A stretch of 55,412 nucleotides of DNA, taken from positions 1 to 55,412 of the forward strand of contig QUMM01000021.1 in assembly GCA_003435055.1 (NCBI GenBank), given 5' to 3'. Of this stretch, positions 31,985 to 41,154 are shown in pieces. A program made the position numbers and the translations under genes. This DNA comes from Lachnospiraceae bacterium OF09-6 (GTDB lineage Bacteria > Bacillota > Clostridia > Lachnospirales > Lachnospiraceae). Each line of letters begins with the position of its first letter. The first letter of the stretch is position 1. Below the pieces are notes generated by a model. It had not been told where the DNA came from. It worked only from the letters and a program-made list of their open reading frames with translations, and searched no databases.

Positions 31985-32449
31985 ATGATAAAAGTCTTAT
32001 TCGTGTGCCACGGCAATATCTGCCGATCAACTTTAGCAGAAAGTGTTTTCACCCATATGGTGAATACTCTTGGTCTTGCCGATCAGTTTCTGATCGACAG
32101 TGCGGCGACCAGTACGGAGGAAATCGGTAATCCGCCTCACCGTGGTACAGTAAACAAGTTAAGAGAAGTCGGTATTCCTTTGGTGCCTCACAGAGCCCGG
32201 CAGATTACATGGGCGGATTATGACAGGTTTGATTATATCATTGGCATGGATACGGCTAATATTCGGAATCTGAACAGAATGTTAAAAGGAGATCCAGAGG
32301 GAAAGATCTATAAGTTCCTTACCTTTGCCGGATCAGGACGGGATATTGCAGATCCATGGTATACGGGCAATTTTGATGAGACTTATAGAGACGTGCTGGA
32401 AGGCTGCGAAGGCTTTTTGGATTATCTTAGAGAAAATGGGATGATATAA
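31985..32449 (+). CDS. Low-molecular-weight protein-tyrosine phosphatase
   Basis: A 154-residue cytoplasmic phosphatase. The P-loop is C-x5-R in FVCHGNICRS (Cys8, Arg14), immediately at the N-terminus as in all LMW-PTPs. The general acid Asp123 is in DIADPWY. Length and order are canonical. It dephosphorylates tyrosine (or arginine, in McsB-linked members; Thr or Ile after the P-loop cysteine discriminates, and this CHGNICR is of the tyrosine type). AAGGAG precedes the ATG at longer than usual spacing. It abuts the right end of the mobile element. Confidence 0.92.
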   Translation: MIKVLFVCHGNICRSTLAESVFTHMVNTLGLADQFLIDSAATSTEEIGNPPHRGTVNKLREVGIPLVPHRARQITWADYDRFDYIIGMDTANIRNLNRMLKGDPEGKIYKFLTFAGSGRDIADPWYTGNFDETYRDVLEGCEGFLDYLRENGMI

Positions 32450-32468
32450 ATGAATCCAAGTGCAATTC

Positions 32469-32745
32469 GACCGTGAAGAAAAAGAAACAAGTGAAATTCG
32501 TGACCAGATGCCAAGAAAGTACCCCGAATGCGACCCTGAAAAAGTAGAAATAAGCGAAATCCGCGGTCATGTGCCGAGCATCCCGGCCAAATGTGACCCC
32601 CGAAAAGAAGAAACAAGTGAAATCCGCGGTCATGTGTAGGCTATTCCGATCAAAATCAACCCTGGAAAAGAAAATATAAGTGAAATCCGTGGTCAGGCAC
32701 CAGGTATCACAGTCTGATTCGCCATCTTGAAAAGCGAAAGAGAGA
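32469..32745. repeat. 63-bp tandem repeat, about 4.4 copies
   Basis: Units start at 32469, 32532, 32595, 32658 and (partial) 32721, exactly 63 bases apart. The best conserved part is GAAACAAGTGAAATCCGCGG and the following TCATGTG, while the last third varies. 63 is a multiple of three, and the plus frame reads SEIRGHV-like repeats of 21 residues, but two in-frame stops and no start argue against coding. It occupies most of the 457-bp gap between the phosphatase and the TRAP operon. Confidence 0.85.
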
Positions 32746-32785
32746 TTTGCAAAAAAGCATATGGACAGAAAAGGCTTTCCCTTTT

Positions 32786-32793
32786 GGTATAAT
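32786..32793 (+). promoter_or_regulatory. Extended -10 promoter of the TAXI gene
   Basis: TGGTATAAT (32785-32793) is an extended -10 element about 114 bases before the start codon; the -35 region is weak. It immediately follows the repeat array. Confidence 0.4.
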
Positions 32794-32906
32794 CTATATT
32801 TCCCCTATGAAAAATTTCTTTCACAAAATGATGCGCTAAAGTATTGCATGATGTTTCACTTTTTGATAAAATGGGAAAAAAGGTTTATGAAAGAGAGGAA
32901 GTTATA

Positions 32907-33857
32907 ATGAAGAAACTTACAGTTTTAGCAGCAGCAGCTATGTTAGCAGCATTACCTGCTACAGGCGTTTCCGCAGCAGGTGATCTGACATTTGCGACAG
33001 GCGGATCTTCAGGAACTTATTATGCATTCGGTAGTGTACTGGCTGGAGAAGTTAGCTCTGATACAGACACCAAGGTCACAGCTGTAGAATCCAATGGTTC
33101 AGCAGATAACGTAGACCAGGTAGATGCAGGAGATGCAGATATTGCATTCTGCCAGAGTGATGTTATGGCATATGCCCATGATGGAATCAATCTTTTCGAG
33201 GGTGATCCAATTGATTCTTTTTCAACCGTAGCAGCACTGTATCAGGAACAGGTACAGATCATTACCACGAATCCTGATATCAAGACCGTTGCAGATTTGA
33301 AGGGCAAGAATGTTTCTATCGGTGCTTCCGGTTCGGGTGTATATTTCAACGCAATCGATCTCCTGAATGCATATGGGCTGACAGAAGAAGACATCAACCC
33401 TACATATGAATCTTTCGCAGATTCTGCTGACAGCTTAAAAGATGGCAAGATCGATGCAGCATTCATCACATCAGGTGCGCCTACCACAGCAGTAACAGAC
33501 CTTGGTACAGCTAAAGATGTATATCTGGTAAGCATTGATGATGAACATATGAAGACTCTTCTGGAAGAGTGCCCATACTACACAGAGAACACCATTTCTG
33601 CGGATACTTACGGACTGGATGAAGACGTGAAGACAGTAGCGGTTGGTGCTGTTGTGATTGCAAGTAATGATGTAGCAGAAGATGATATCTACAACTTTGT
33701 ATCTGCAGTATTTGAGAACACAGATGCGATCGAGACTGCACATGCAAAGGGCGCAGAGCTGGATCTGGACTATGCAGCATCCATTACTTCTGTACCTTAT
33801 CACGCAGGAGCTGCAAAGTACTTTGAAGAAAAAGGACTTACTGTAGAGACAGAATAA
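32907..33857 (+). CDS. TAXI family TRAP transporter solute-binding protein
   Basis: A 316-residue secreted binding protein from ATG 32907 (GAGAGGAAG upstream; the in-frame ATG at 32844 has none). The signal peptide covers residues 1-24 (MKKLTVLAAAAMLAALPATG, cut after SAA). The mature start LTFATGGSSGTYYAFGSVLA is the hallmark of TAXI proteins, and NVSIGASGSGVYFNA and the terminal PYHAGAAKYFEEKGL are also typical. It delivers a small anion (often glutamate-like or other carboxylate) to the fused permease encoded downstream. A strong terminator between the two should give more binding protein than permease. Confidence 0.93.
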   Translation: MKKLTVLAAAAMLAALPATGVSAAGDLTFATGGSSGTYYAFGSVLAGEVSSDTDTKVTAVESNGSADNVDQVDAGDADIAFCQSDVMAYAHDGINLFEGDPIDSFSTVAALYQEQVQIITTNPDIKTVADLKGKNVSIGASGSGVYFNAIDLLNAYGLTEEDINPTYESFADSADSLKDGKIDAAFITSGAPTTAVTDLGTAKDVYLVSIDDEHMKTLLEECPYYTENTISADTYGLDEDVKTVAVGAVVIASNDVAEDDIYNFVSAVFENTDAIETAHAKGAELDLDYAASITSVPYHAGAAKYFEEKGLTVETE

Positions 33858-33904
33858 GCATTGATGTTCGATCTGGACAATCAGTGAATACAAAAATGAG
33901 CAGC

Positions 33905-33942
33905 AGGCTGAGACAGGCTGTACTACCTGTCTCAGCCTTTTT
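33905..33942 (+). terminator. Terminator between binding protein and permease
   Basis: AGGCTGAGACAGG (33905-33917) pairs perfectly over 13 bases with CCTGTCTCAGCCT (33926-33938), followed by five Ts. Confidence 0.9.
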
Positions 33943-33966
33943 AAGATAAGGAAGGAGGAAAACCAT

Positions 33967-35912
33967 ATGAGTGATATGAAAAAAAATCATCTGCAGCAAA
34001 TGTAGAAGTGGGGTCTGCGGCAGATGTGGATGAAGTATTAAAAAAATATGACAGAGAATCCAACACCCGTATCTGGGAGGGAAAACCGAAGCTGGTCATC
34101 CGCTGGCTTATGGTATTCTTCTCACTGTATAGTATCTATGTGACACTGTTCAGTACAGCTATGAGGCAGATTCGTCTGATGAATTTCCTTGGGATGATTC
34201 TGGTGATAGGATATTTGAATTTCCCGGCGAAAAAGGGAACTCAGAAGGTCAACCATATGCCATGGTATGATATCCTGATCATGGCAGTAGGCGCATTTGG
34301 ATTCTTCTATGCATCTATTCATGGAGCAGAACTGGTAAATCTGCGGCCAAAGTTTATCAGAGGAGATATGTTCCTGCTGGTGATTGCGTGCCTGTCCATT
34401 CTGGCTATGATGGAACTGTGCCGCCGAAGTGTTGGCGTGCCGATTCTGATTGTGGTAGGTATTCTGCTGGTGTATACCTTTGTAACCGTAGATCCTACCA
34501 AGGTAATTTATGACCAGTTTTATGCCACATCCGGTATTATGAATACTCCGATTGATGTGTGCGCCAAGTATATTGTGGTGTTCCTGATCTTTGGGGCTTT
34601 TCTGGAACGGACGGGTATTTCCACGTTTTTCATTGATCTGGCCAATTCCATAGCAGGAGCTACAGCAGGAGGCCCTGCAAAAGTTGCGGTTATCTCTTCT
34701 GGTCTGTGTGGTATGGTATCTGGTTCTTCTGTTGGTAACACCGTAACCACCGGTTCCGTGACGATTCCGATGATGAAGAAGACGGGATATCAGAGTGAGT
34801 TTGCCGGAGCAGTAGAAGCAGCTGCATCTACCGGTGGACAGATTATGCCGCCAATCATGGGTGCGGCTGCATTCCTGATGGCAGAGTATATGGGCGTCAG
34901 CTATGCAGAAGTCGCATATCGTGCCTTATTGCCGGCTATTCTGTACTTTGTAGGTATTTATATCGCAGTACATCTGGAAGCAAAGAAGCTGGGCTTAAAA
35001 GGTATTCCAAAAGACCAGCTGCCGAAGTTCAGCGTTTTGATCCGTAAGATCTATCTGTTATTCCCGCTGGTACTGCTGGTAGTGCTGGTATCTACCAATA
35101 CCAGATCTATGCAGTTCTCTGCATCTGTTGCGATTGTAGCAACCATTTTTGTTGGTCTTTTTAACAAAGATGACCGCATTACATTTACGAAGATCATTGA
35201 TGCACTGGAATCTGGCGCAAAGGGAACTATTTCTGTAGCGGTTGCCTGCGCGATGGCAGGTATTGTGGCAGGCTGTGTAACATCCACAGGTTTGGCATCT
35301 AAGATGATCACAGCGATCGTATCTGTTGCCAACGGACATGCCATGATCGCACTGGTACTGACGATGCTTTGCTGTATCGTGCTTGGTATGGGTGTACCTA
35401 CTACAGCGACATATTGTATTATGGCAGCTACCTGTGCACCGATTCTGGTAAGCCCTGAGATCGGTATTCCGGTAATTTCAGCACATTTCTTCGTATTTTA
35501 CTTTGGTATCGTTGCAGACATTACACCACCGGTAGCCCTGGCAGCTTATGCAGGAAGTGCCATAGCCAAGTCCTCGCCGATGAAGACAGCCTTTACGGCC
35601 ACCAGACTGGCGATTGCCGGATTTATCGTGCCTTATATCTGTGCACTGAGTCCTGCTATGCTTCTGATTGATGCAGGCCCGGCTGAGGTAGTGATGATTG
35701 TCATTACTTCTCTGATCGGTATTTTTGGTGTGGCAGCAGGTCTTAGTGGGTTCGTATACAAAAAGATGAATCCACTGATGAGAGCACTCATTGTAGTAGG
35801 TGGTATTACTCTGCTGATTCCTGGAACCATGACAGATGTGATCGGTTTTGTGATGGTAGGCGGTGTGATTCTGCTTCAGAGACTGGGAGCGAAAAAGCAG
35901 GCAGCAGCCTGA
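33967..35912 (+). CDS. TRAP transporter fused permease (4TM + 12TM), frame-shifted near its start
   Basis: The body (34008-35912, 634 residues) is a fused DctQ-DctM permease of the TAXI class: about four N-terminal helices, then the DctM part with GPAKVAVISSGLCGMVSGSS, TGGQIMPPIMGAAAF and GMGVPTTATYC. The natural start is ATG 33967 with GGAGG, giving MSDMKKKSSAANVEVGSAAD, but this needs nine As at 33979; eight are present, which creates a TAG after 12 codons. GTG 34008 has no ribosome site. Either a base-calling error or a phase-variable A-tract. The permease uses a Na+ or H+ gradient. Confidence 0.88.
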
Positions 35913-35950
35913 AATATAACTCATTCCGTGTAAAATGTAGAAAAAAGATT

Positions 35951-35997
35951 AGGAACCGTATGGGAGATTATGAGATCCTCTGTGCGGTTCCTTTTTT
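35951..35997 (+). terminator. Terminator of the TRAP operon
   Basis: AGGAACCGTA (35951-35960) pairs with TGCGGTTCCT (35983-35992) including one G-U, with an inner GGAGA/TCCTC-type pairing and six Ts at 35992-35997. Confidence 0.85.
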
Positions 35998-36107
35998 GTT
36001 ACGGATCAGGAAACACTGTCAGGCTGTGTAAAGGTTTGAACTTGAAACAATTCACAAAACAAATCAAAATGATCATAATAATTTTCAAAACAAAAACTTA
36101 TTTTTGC

Positions 36108-36136
36108 TTGCAATTCCAAAAACAGGATGCTATAAT
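36108..36136 (+). promoter_or_regulatory. Consensus promoter of the liv operon
   Basis: TTGCAA (36108-36113) and TATAAT (36131-36136) are spaced by exactly 17 bases, leaving a leader of about 110 bases before livJ. A hairpin TCAGG/CCTGA lies in the leader. No T-box elements were seen. Confidence 0.75.
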
Positions 36137-36252
36137 GCAAACATGTACTTGATGAACAAACAAATGTCCGTCAAGAAAACACAACCTTGCAATGATGTTC
36201 AGGGCGTACTCATAGACCTGAAGGTGGCAGGTGGAAAAGGAAGGGAAAAATT

Positions 36253-37428
36253 ATGAAAAGAAAAGCTTTCACAGCAGTCGCAGCAATTTCAATGGCAATG
36301 ATGATGATGTCTCAGGCAGCAGCCGATGATAACGTAATCAAGATTGGTATCTTTGAGCCACTGACAGGAGAGAATGGTGGTGGCGGTACACAGGAAGCAC
36401 AGGCAGCTGATTATGCCAATGAAGTAAGACCAACCGTTACTGTAGATGGCGTAGAGTATACAGTAGAACTTGACAAGGTAGATAACAAGTCGGATAAGAC
36501 AGAAGCTGTTACCGCAGCACAGAAGCTGGTATCTGATGGGGTAACTGGTGTACTTGGTACATATGGCTCAGGATGTGCTATTGCAGCAGGACCGACATTT
36601 GCAGAAGCAAAAGTTCCGGCAATCGGTGCTTCTTGTACGAATCCACAGGTAACCAGTGCATGTGATTATTACTTCCGTGTATGTTTCCTGGATCCATTCC
36701 AGGGAAGTGTTCTTGCACAGTACGCATGGGATGAAGGATACACAAAGGTAGCACTGATTGACCAGATCGGTGATGATTATTCCATGGGACAGGCAGGATT
36801 CTTTAACAAGAAGTTCACAGAACTTGGCGGAGAAATCGTAACAGAACAGCAGTTCCAGACAAACCAGTCTGATTTCAAGGCAATCCTGACAGAGGTAAAG
36901 GCATCTGGAGCAGAAGCGGTATTCGCACCATCCTCCATTACTACAGCGCCACTGCTTCTGAAACAGGCAAAAGAGCTTGGTGTAGACCTTCCATTCATGG
37001 CAGGTGATACCTGGTATAACTCAACCATTATCGAAAATGCCGGTGCGGAAAATGCGGAAGGTGTTGTTTGCTCTACATTCTTTGATGAAGCAGATACTTC
37101 CAGTCAGATTACAGTAGATTTCGTAAATGGTTATAAAGAATGGTTAAATGCAGACGATTCCCGTATTGAAAAGAATGGTGGAGACGATGCGATTGTTGGT
37201 AACTGTGCACTGATGTACGATGCTTACAATGTAATGTTGGATGCAATCGAATCTGCAAATTCACTGGATGGAGAAGCAATCAAGGATGCACTGGCAGCAC
37301 TTCAGACAGAAGGTGTAACAGGTAAGATCAGCTTTGATGCAAATGGTGATGCAGAAAAAGATACTGCATACATTGATATCGTAGAAAATGGTGCATTCAA
37401 ATTCCTGAAAACTGTTACAGCAGAATAA
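36253..37428 (+). CDS. livJ: Branched-chain amino acid ABC transporter, substrate-binding protein
   Basis: A 391-residue exported protein with a signal peptide (1-25, MKRKAFTAVAAISMAMMMMS, cut after AAA) and no lipobox cysteine. The mature region has the type I periplasmic-binding fold: IKIGIFEPLTGENGGGG, VLGTYGSGCAIAAGPTFAEA and SDFKAILTEVKASGAEAVF. It captures Leu/Ile/Val or a related amino acid for LivHMGF. AGGAAGGG precedes the ATG. A partial terminator right after it favours its higher expression. Confidence 0.93.
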   Translation: MKRKAFTAVAAISMAMMMMSQAAADDNVIKIGIFEPLTGENGGGGTQEAQAADYANEVRPTVTVDGVEYTVELDKVDNKSDKTEAVTAAQKLVSDGVTGVLGTYGSGCAIAAGPTFAEAKVPAIGASCTNPQVTSACDYYFRVCFLDPFQGSVLAQYAWDEGYTKVALIDQIGDDYSMGQAGFFNKKFTELGGEIVTEQQFQTNQSDFKAILTEVKASGAEAVFAPSSITTAPLLLKQAKELGVDLPFMAGDTWYNSTIIENAGAENAEGVVCSTFFDEADTSSQITVDFVNGYKEWLNADDSRIEKNGGDDAIVGNCALMYDAYNVMLDAIESANSLDGEAIKDALAALQTEGVTGKISFDANGDAEKDTAYIDIVENGAFKFLKTVTAE

Positions 37429-37456
37429 ATTGGAAAATAAAAGAAAATGAAAGAAG

Positions 37457-37489
37457 GGGGCGAAACAAAGATGCTTCGCCCCGTCTTTT
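37457..37489 (+). terminator. Attenuating hairpin after livJ
   Basis: GGGGCGAA (37457-37464) pairs with TTCGCCCC (37475-37482), then TCTTTT. Placed between livJ and livH, it should let only part of the transcripts continue. Confidence 0.75.
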
Positions 37490-37510
37490 GTATGTTAGGA
37501 GGTAACAGAT

Positions 37511-38392
37511 ATGAGTGCTACGACGTTTGCACAGCATTTACTCACCGGTATTTCCCTTGGAGGAGCCTATGCACTGATCGCCATCGGGTATACAATGGTA
37601 TATGGTATCCTGCGATTGATCAACTTTGCGCATGGTGATATTTTCATGATATCCGGTTATTTTATGATTTTTGCAATGGCATCTTTTCCATGGTTTATTG
37701 CTATTCCGGTTGCATTGATCGGAACGGTAATTCTGGGAGTAGTCATCGAAAAAGCAGCTTATAAACCACTGAGAAGTGCACCGCGCATGTCGATTATGAT
37801 ATCTGCAATTGGTGTCAGCTATCTGCTGGAGAATTTGGCTACTTATTTATTTACTGCTATTCCGAAAGCATATCCGGAGATTCCATTTCTGAAAAAGATC
37901 CTGACTTTTGGAGGAATTACTACATCACTGGTTACTTTGCTGACACCAGTTCTAACAGTAGTATTGGTAGTTTTGTTAATGCAGCTGATCAATCATACCA
38001 AGATTGGTATGGCGATGAGAGCAGTGTCTAAGGATACCGAAGCATCCAGACTGATGGGAATCAAGGTAGATAATACGATTTCCATGACATTTATCATTGG
38101 ATGTCTCCTGGCAGGTATCGGTGCGATTTTGTATTTTACTGACCGTATGACGGTATATCCATATTCAGGATCACTTCCTGGACTGAAGTGCTTCGTAGCC
38201 GCTGTATTAGGTGGAATCGGCTCCATTCCTGGTGCAGTAATCGGTGGATTTATTATAGGTATCTGTGAAACATTCCTGGTTGCTTTGGGATACTCCACAT
38301 TCTCAGATGCATTCACCTTCTTACTGCTGATTATTATTTTGCTTGTACGCCCGACCGGATTATTCGGTGAGGCTGCAACAGATAAGGTATAG
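37511..38392 (+). CDS. livH: Branched-chain amino acid ABC transporter permease LivH
   Basis: A 293-residue membrane protein with about eight hydrophobic helices. Typical LivH segments include GISLGGAYALIAIGYTMVYG, INFAHGDIFM and the EAA-like loop AMRAVSKDTEASRLMGIKVD, ending in VLGGIGSIPGAVIGG. GGAGG precedes the ATG. Forms the membrane channel with LivM. Confidence 0.95.
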   Translation: MSATTFAQHLLTGISLGGAYALIAIGYTMVYGILRLINFAHGDIFMISGYFMIFAMASFPWFIAIPVALIGTVILGVVIEKAAYKPLRSAPRMSIMISAIGVSYLLENLATYLFTAIPKAYPEIPFLKKILTFGGITTSLVTLLTPVLTVVLVVLLMQLINHTKIGMAMRAVSKDTEASRLMGIKVDNTISMTFIIGCLLAGIGAILYFTDRMTVYPYSGSLPGLKCFVAAVLGGIGSIPGAVIGGFIIGICETFLVALGYSTFSDAFTFLLLIIILLVRPTGLFGEAATDKV

Positions 38393-38406
38393 AGGGGTGT
38401 GATCAT

Positions 38407-39489
38407 ATGAATAAGAAAACAAGAAATACCATATTAAATATTTTGCTGGTCGCACTGGTAGTTGGACTGTTATGTTTCTTTCAGTCAGATACATCATCTC
38501 ATTCTTATGCGATCTCGATCATTGAGCGTTCTGTAATTTATGCTGTTGTTGCGGTGGCCATGAACCTGTTAAATGGATTTACCGGACTGTTCTCTCTGGG
38601 ACAGGCGGGATTTATGGCGATCGGAGCCTATGTGACAGCGATTCTCACTATCCCGGTAGAGATGCGTGACAGTGTGTACTATATGAATGGAATTGTCGGA
38701 TGGCTGCATGATCTGCATGCGCCGATGGTAGTAGCATTGCTGATTGGTGGACTGTTTGCAGCAGCAGCGGCAGCTTTGATTGGTATCCCAATCCTGAGAC
38801 TGAAAAGTGATTATCTTGCCATCGCTACCCTCGGCTTTGCGGAAATTATCCGTGCCTTTCTGGCAGCTCCAATGATGGATCAGATCACCAATGGATCTTA
38901 TGGTCTGAACAACATTCCTGGATTTAAGAATATTTTCCAGCCGGTAGCACTGGCCGTTATTTGCATCGGAATTATGGTGCTTCTGATCAATTCCTCTTAT
39001 GGCCGTGCATTTAAGGCGATCAGAGAAGATGATATTGCAGCAGAAGCTATGGGAATCAACCTGTTTCATCATAAAGAACTGTCCTTTGTGATTTCTTCTT
39101 TCTTTACAGGAATCGCAGGCGGCATGCTGGCAATCTATATGAGATCAATTGATACGAAGACATTCCAGGTTATGCTGACTTATAATATTCTGCTGATCGT
39201 AGTACTTGGTGGTATCGGAAGTGTGACCGGTTCTGTTATTGGTTCTTTCCTGATTAACGGTGGACAGGAATGGCTCCGTTTCCTCGATGATGATACCTTT
39301 AAGATTGCAGGTGTACATATTCCGTTGTTCCGCCCAGGTTTCCGTATGGTGGTGTATTCAATTCTTCTGATGGTAGTGGTACTGTTTTGGAGACGTGGTA
39401 TTATGGGAACGAATGAGTTTTCCTGGAACGGTTTGTTTGGACTCTTTAAACGAAAAAAGAAAAAAATTTCTGCAGGAGGTGAATCATAA
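38407..39489 (+). CDS. livM: Branched-chain amino acid ABC transporter permease LivM
   Basis: A 360-residue membrane protein with the LivM landmarks NLLNGFTGLFSLGQAGFMAIGAY (split here for length: NLLNGFTGLF and SLGQAGFMAIG), LKSDYLAIATLGFAEIIR and the cytoplasmic loop KAIREDDIAAEAMGINLFHHK. The C-terminus is basic. It follows livH by 14 bases and overlaps livG by one base. Confidence 0.95.
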   Translation: MNKKTRNTILNILLVALVVGLLCFFQSDTSSHSYAISIIERSVIYAVVAVAMNLLNGFTGLFSLGQAGFMAIGAYVTAILTIPVEMRDSVYYMNGIVGWLHDLHAPMVVALLIGGLFAAAAAALIGIPILRLKSDYLAIATLGFAEIIRAFLAAPMMDQITNGSYGLNNIPGFKNIFQPVALAVICIGIMVLLINSSYGRAFKAIREDDIAAEAMGINLFHHKELSFVISSFFTGIAGGMLAIYMRSIDTKTFQVMLTYNILLIVVLGGIGSVTGSVIGSFLINGGQEWLRFLDDDTFKIAGVHIPLFRPGFRMVVYSILLMVVVLFWRRGIMGTNEFSWNGLFGLFKRKKKKISAGGES

Positions 39490-40331
39490 TGGCTGAAAAT
39501 GTACTTCATGTAGAAAATATGACCATGCAGTTTGGTGGTGTGGTTGCAGTAAATAACCTGTCACTAGATGTAAACAGAGGCGAAATCGTTGCATTGATCG
39601 GACCAAATGGTGCCGGAAAGACCACTGCATTTAATATGATCACCGGTGTGTATGCACCGACCAATGGAAAGATTTCGTTCAAAGGCGAGGTTATGCTGGA
39701 GAACCATCCCCAGGGAAAGATGGTGAAAAACTATCTGGGCGAAAATGATGGCAGATATGATAAGACTATCGTAAAGACACCGGATCAGATTACTAATCTG
39801 GGCATTGCCCGTACTTTCCAGAATATTCGACTGTTTAAGAGTCTGACCGTATTTGACAATGTATTGATAGCCAGACATATGCGTTCTAAGGCAAATGTTT
39901 TTTCAGCGACTTTCTGCCTGAATAAAAAAGAAGAGCAGGAAAATCGGAAAAAGACACTGGAATTGCTGAGAATGGTAGGGCTGGAAAATGAAAAGGATGA
40001 GATCGCAAGTTCTCTTCCTTATGGAAAACAGAGACGTCTGGAGATTGCCCGTGCGCTGGCTACAGAGCCGGAACTCCTTCTTCTGGATGAACCGGCTGCC
40101 GGTATGAATCCGCAGGAAACAGATGAGCTTAGTGAATTTATCTTAAAGATCAAAAATGAATTTCACCTGACCGTATTGGTCATTGAACATCATATGGAAT
40201 TAGTCATGAGCATCTCAGACCGTATCTATGTACTGGATTTTGGTAAGTTGATTGCTCAGGGAACACCGGAAGTCATCCAGAATGATCCGAAGGTTATCAG
40301 TGCATATCTGGGGGTACAGGAAGATGAGTAA
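39489..40331 (+). CDS. livG: Branched-chain amino acid ABC transporter ATPase LivG
   Basis: A 280-residue ATPase with Walker A GPNGAGKTT, the LivG-specific insert after ITGVYAPTNG, the GIARTFQNIRLFKSLTVFDN segment, signature LPYGKQRRLEIARAL and Walker B LLLLDEPAAGMNP. The signature S-G is replaced by Y-G, as usual in LivG. Overlaps livF by eight bases. Confidence 0.95.
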   Translation: MAENVLHVENMTMQFGGVVAVNNLSLDVNRGEIVALIGPNGAGKTTAFNMITGVYAPTNGKISFKGEVMLENHPQGKMVKNYLGENDGRYDKTIVKTPDQITNLGIARTFQNIRLFKSLTVFDNVLIARHMRSKANVFSATFCLNKKEEQENRKKTLELLRMVGLENEKDEIASSLPYGKQRRLEIARALATEPELLLLDEPAAGMNPQETDELSEFILKIKNEFHLTVLVIEHHMELVMSISDRIYVLDFGKLIAQGTPEVIQNDPKVISAYLGVQEDE

Positions 40332-41154
40332 TATATTAGAAGTAAAAGATCTGAAAGTGGCATATGGTGGAATTGAAGCGGTAAGGGGTATTAGTTTTGA
40401 TGTGCCGGAAGGCCAGATTGTTACACTGATTGGAGCAAACGGTGCAGGAAAAAGCTCTACTTTACGTTCAATTGTAGGACTGGAGAAGCCAAAAGCAGGA
40501 AGTATTAAGTTTCAGGATATGGATCTGATCGGTATGGGAACAGAGACGATCGTAACAAAAGGAATCACTCTGGTACCGGAAGGCCGCCGTGTCTTTGTAA
40601 ACCTGTCTGTTCTGGAGAATCTGAAGATGGGAGCCTATATGCGAAAGGACAACATCGAAGAGGATTTGAACTGGGTTTATGATTTATTCCCGAGACTGAA
40701 AGAAAGAAGCTGGCAGGCAGCCGGAACCTTATCAGGAGGCGAACAGCAGATGCTTGCCATTGCCCGTGCGCTGATGTGTAAACCAAAGCTGATCATGATG
40801 GATGAGCCATCCCTTGGCCTGGCGCCGATTATTGTACAGGGCGTGTTTGATATTATTCGAGAGATTAATAAACAGGGTGTGACAATACTGCTGGTTGAGC
40901 AGAATGCTAATATGGCATTAAATGCAGCTCATTTGGGTTACGTTATGGAGACAGGACGAATTACCATGTCCGGACCTGGAAAGAACTGGCAGCAAATGAA
41001 GAGATCAAAGCGGCATACCTGGGAAAAGCAAAAAAGAAAAAAGAAAAGTAAGAAAGGGCGAAAAGAAATCCGGAGTCTGCTATTGACAGGCTTCGGATTC
41101 TGTTTTAAGCTGAATAACAGACTAACCGAATGGATTTTACAGGAGGAATCATGA
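40324..41154 (+). CDS. livF: Branched-chain amino acid ABC transporter ATPase LivF (C-terminal frameshift)
   Basis: From ATG 40324 the protein is a normal LivF: Walker A GANGAGKSS, signature LSGGEQQMLAIARALM, Walker B LIMMDEPSLGLAP. At about 40980, GGA-AAG-AAC should read GGA-AAA-GAA-CTG: adding one A gives GPGKELAANEEIKAAYLGKA and a stop at 41049-41051, just before the operon terminator at 41067. As written, the frame runs through the terminator to 41154, adding a basic nonsense tail that overlaps hom. A base-calling error or recent mutation; the catalytic part is unaffected. Confidence 0.92.
   Translation: MSNILEVKDLKVAYGGIEAVRGISFDVPEGQIVTLIGANGAGKSSTLRSIVGLEKPKAGSIKFQDMDLIGMGTETIVTKGITLVPEGRRVFVNLSVLENLKMGAYMRKDNIEEDLNWVYDLFPRLKERSWQAAGTLSGGEQQMLAIARALMCKPKLIMMDEPSLGLAPIIVQGVFDIIREINKQGVTILLVEQNANMALNAAHLGYVMETGRITMSGPGKNWQQMKRSKRHTWEKQKRKKKSKKGRKEIRSLLLTGFGFCFKLNNRLTEWILQEES
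41067..41105 (+). terminator. Terminator of the liv operon
   Basis: A 13-bp stem (41067-41079 with 41087-41099, two G-U pairs, 7-base loop) followed by CTGTTTT. It starts 16 bases after the expected livF stop. Confidence 0.8.

Noticed and set aside
32469..32745. 63-bp repeats as CRISPR or as a repeat-protein gene
   Set aside because: Units are contiguous without constant repeat/variable spacer division. Both strands have open stretches with 21-residue periodicity, but stops and missing ribosome sites make coding unlikely.
35970..36152. 60-codon frame after the TRAP permease
   Set aside because: It runs through the terminator and the liv promoter, so it is not a gene.
36137..36252. T-box or other riboswitch before livJ
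   Set aside because: Only a small TCAGG/CCTGA hairpin is present; no T-box sequence or antiterminator was found.
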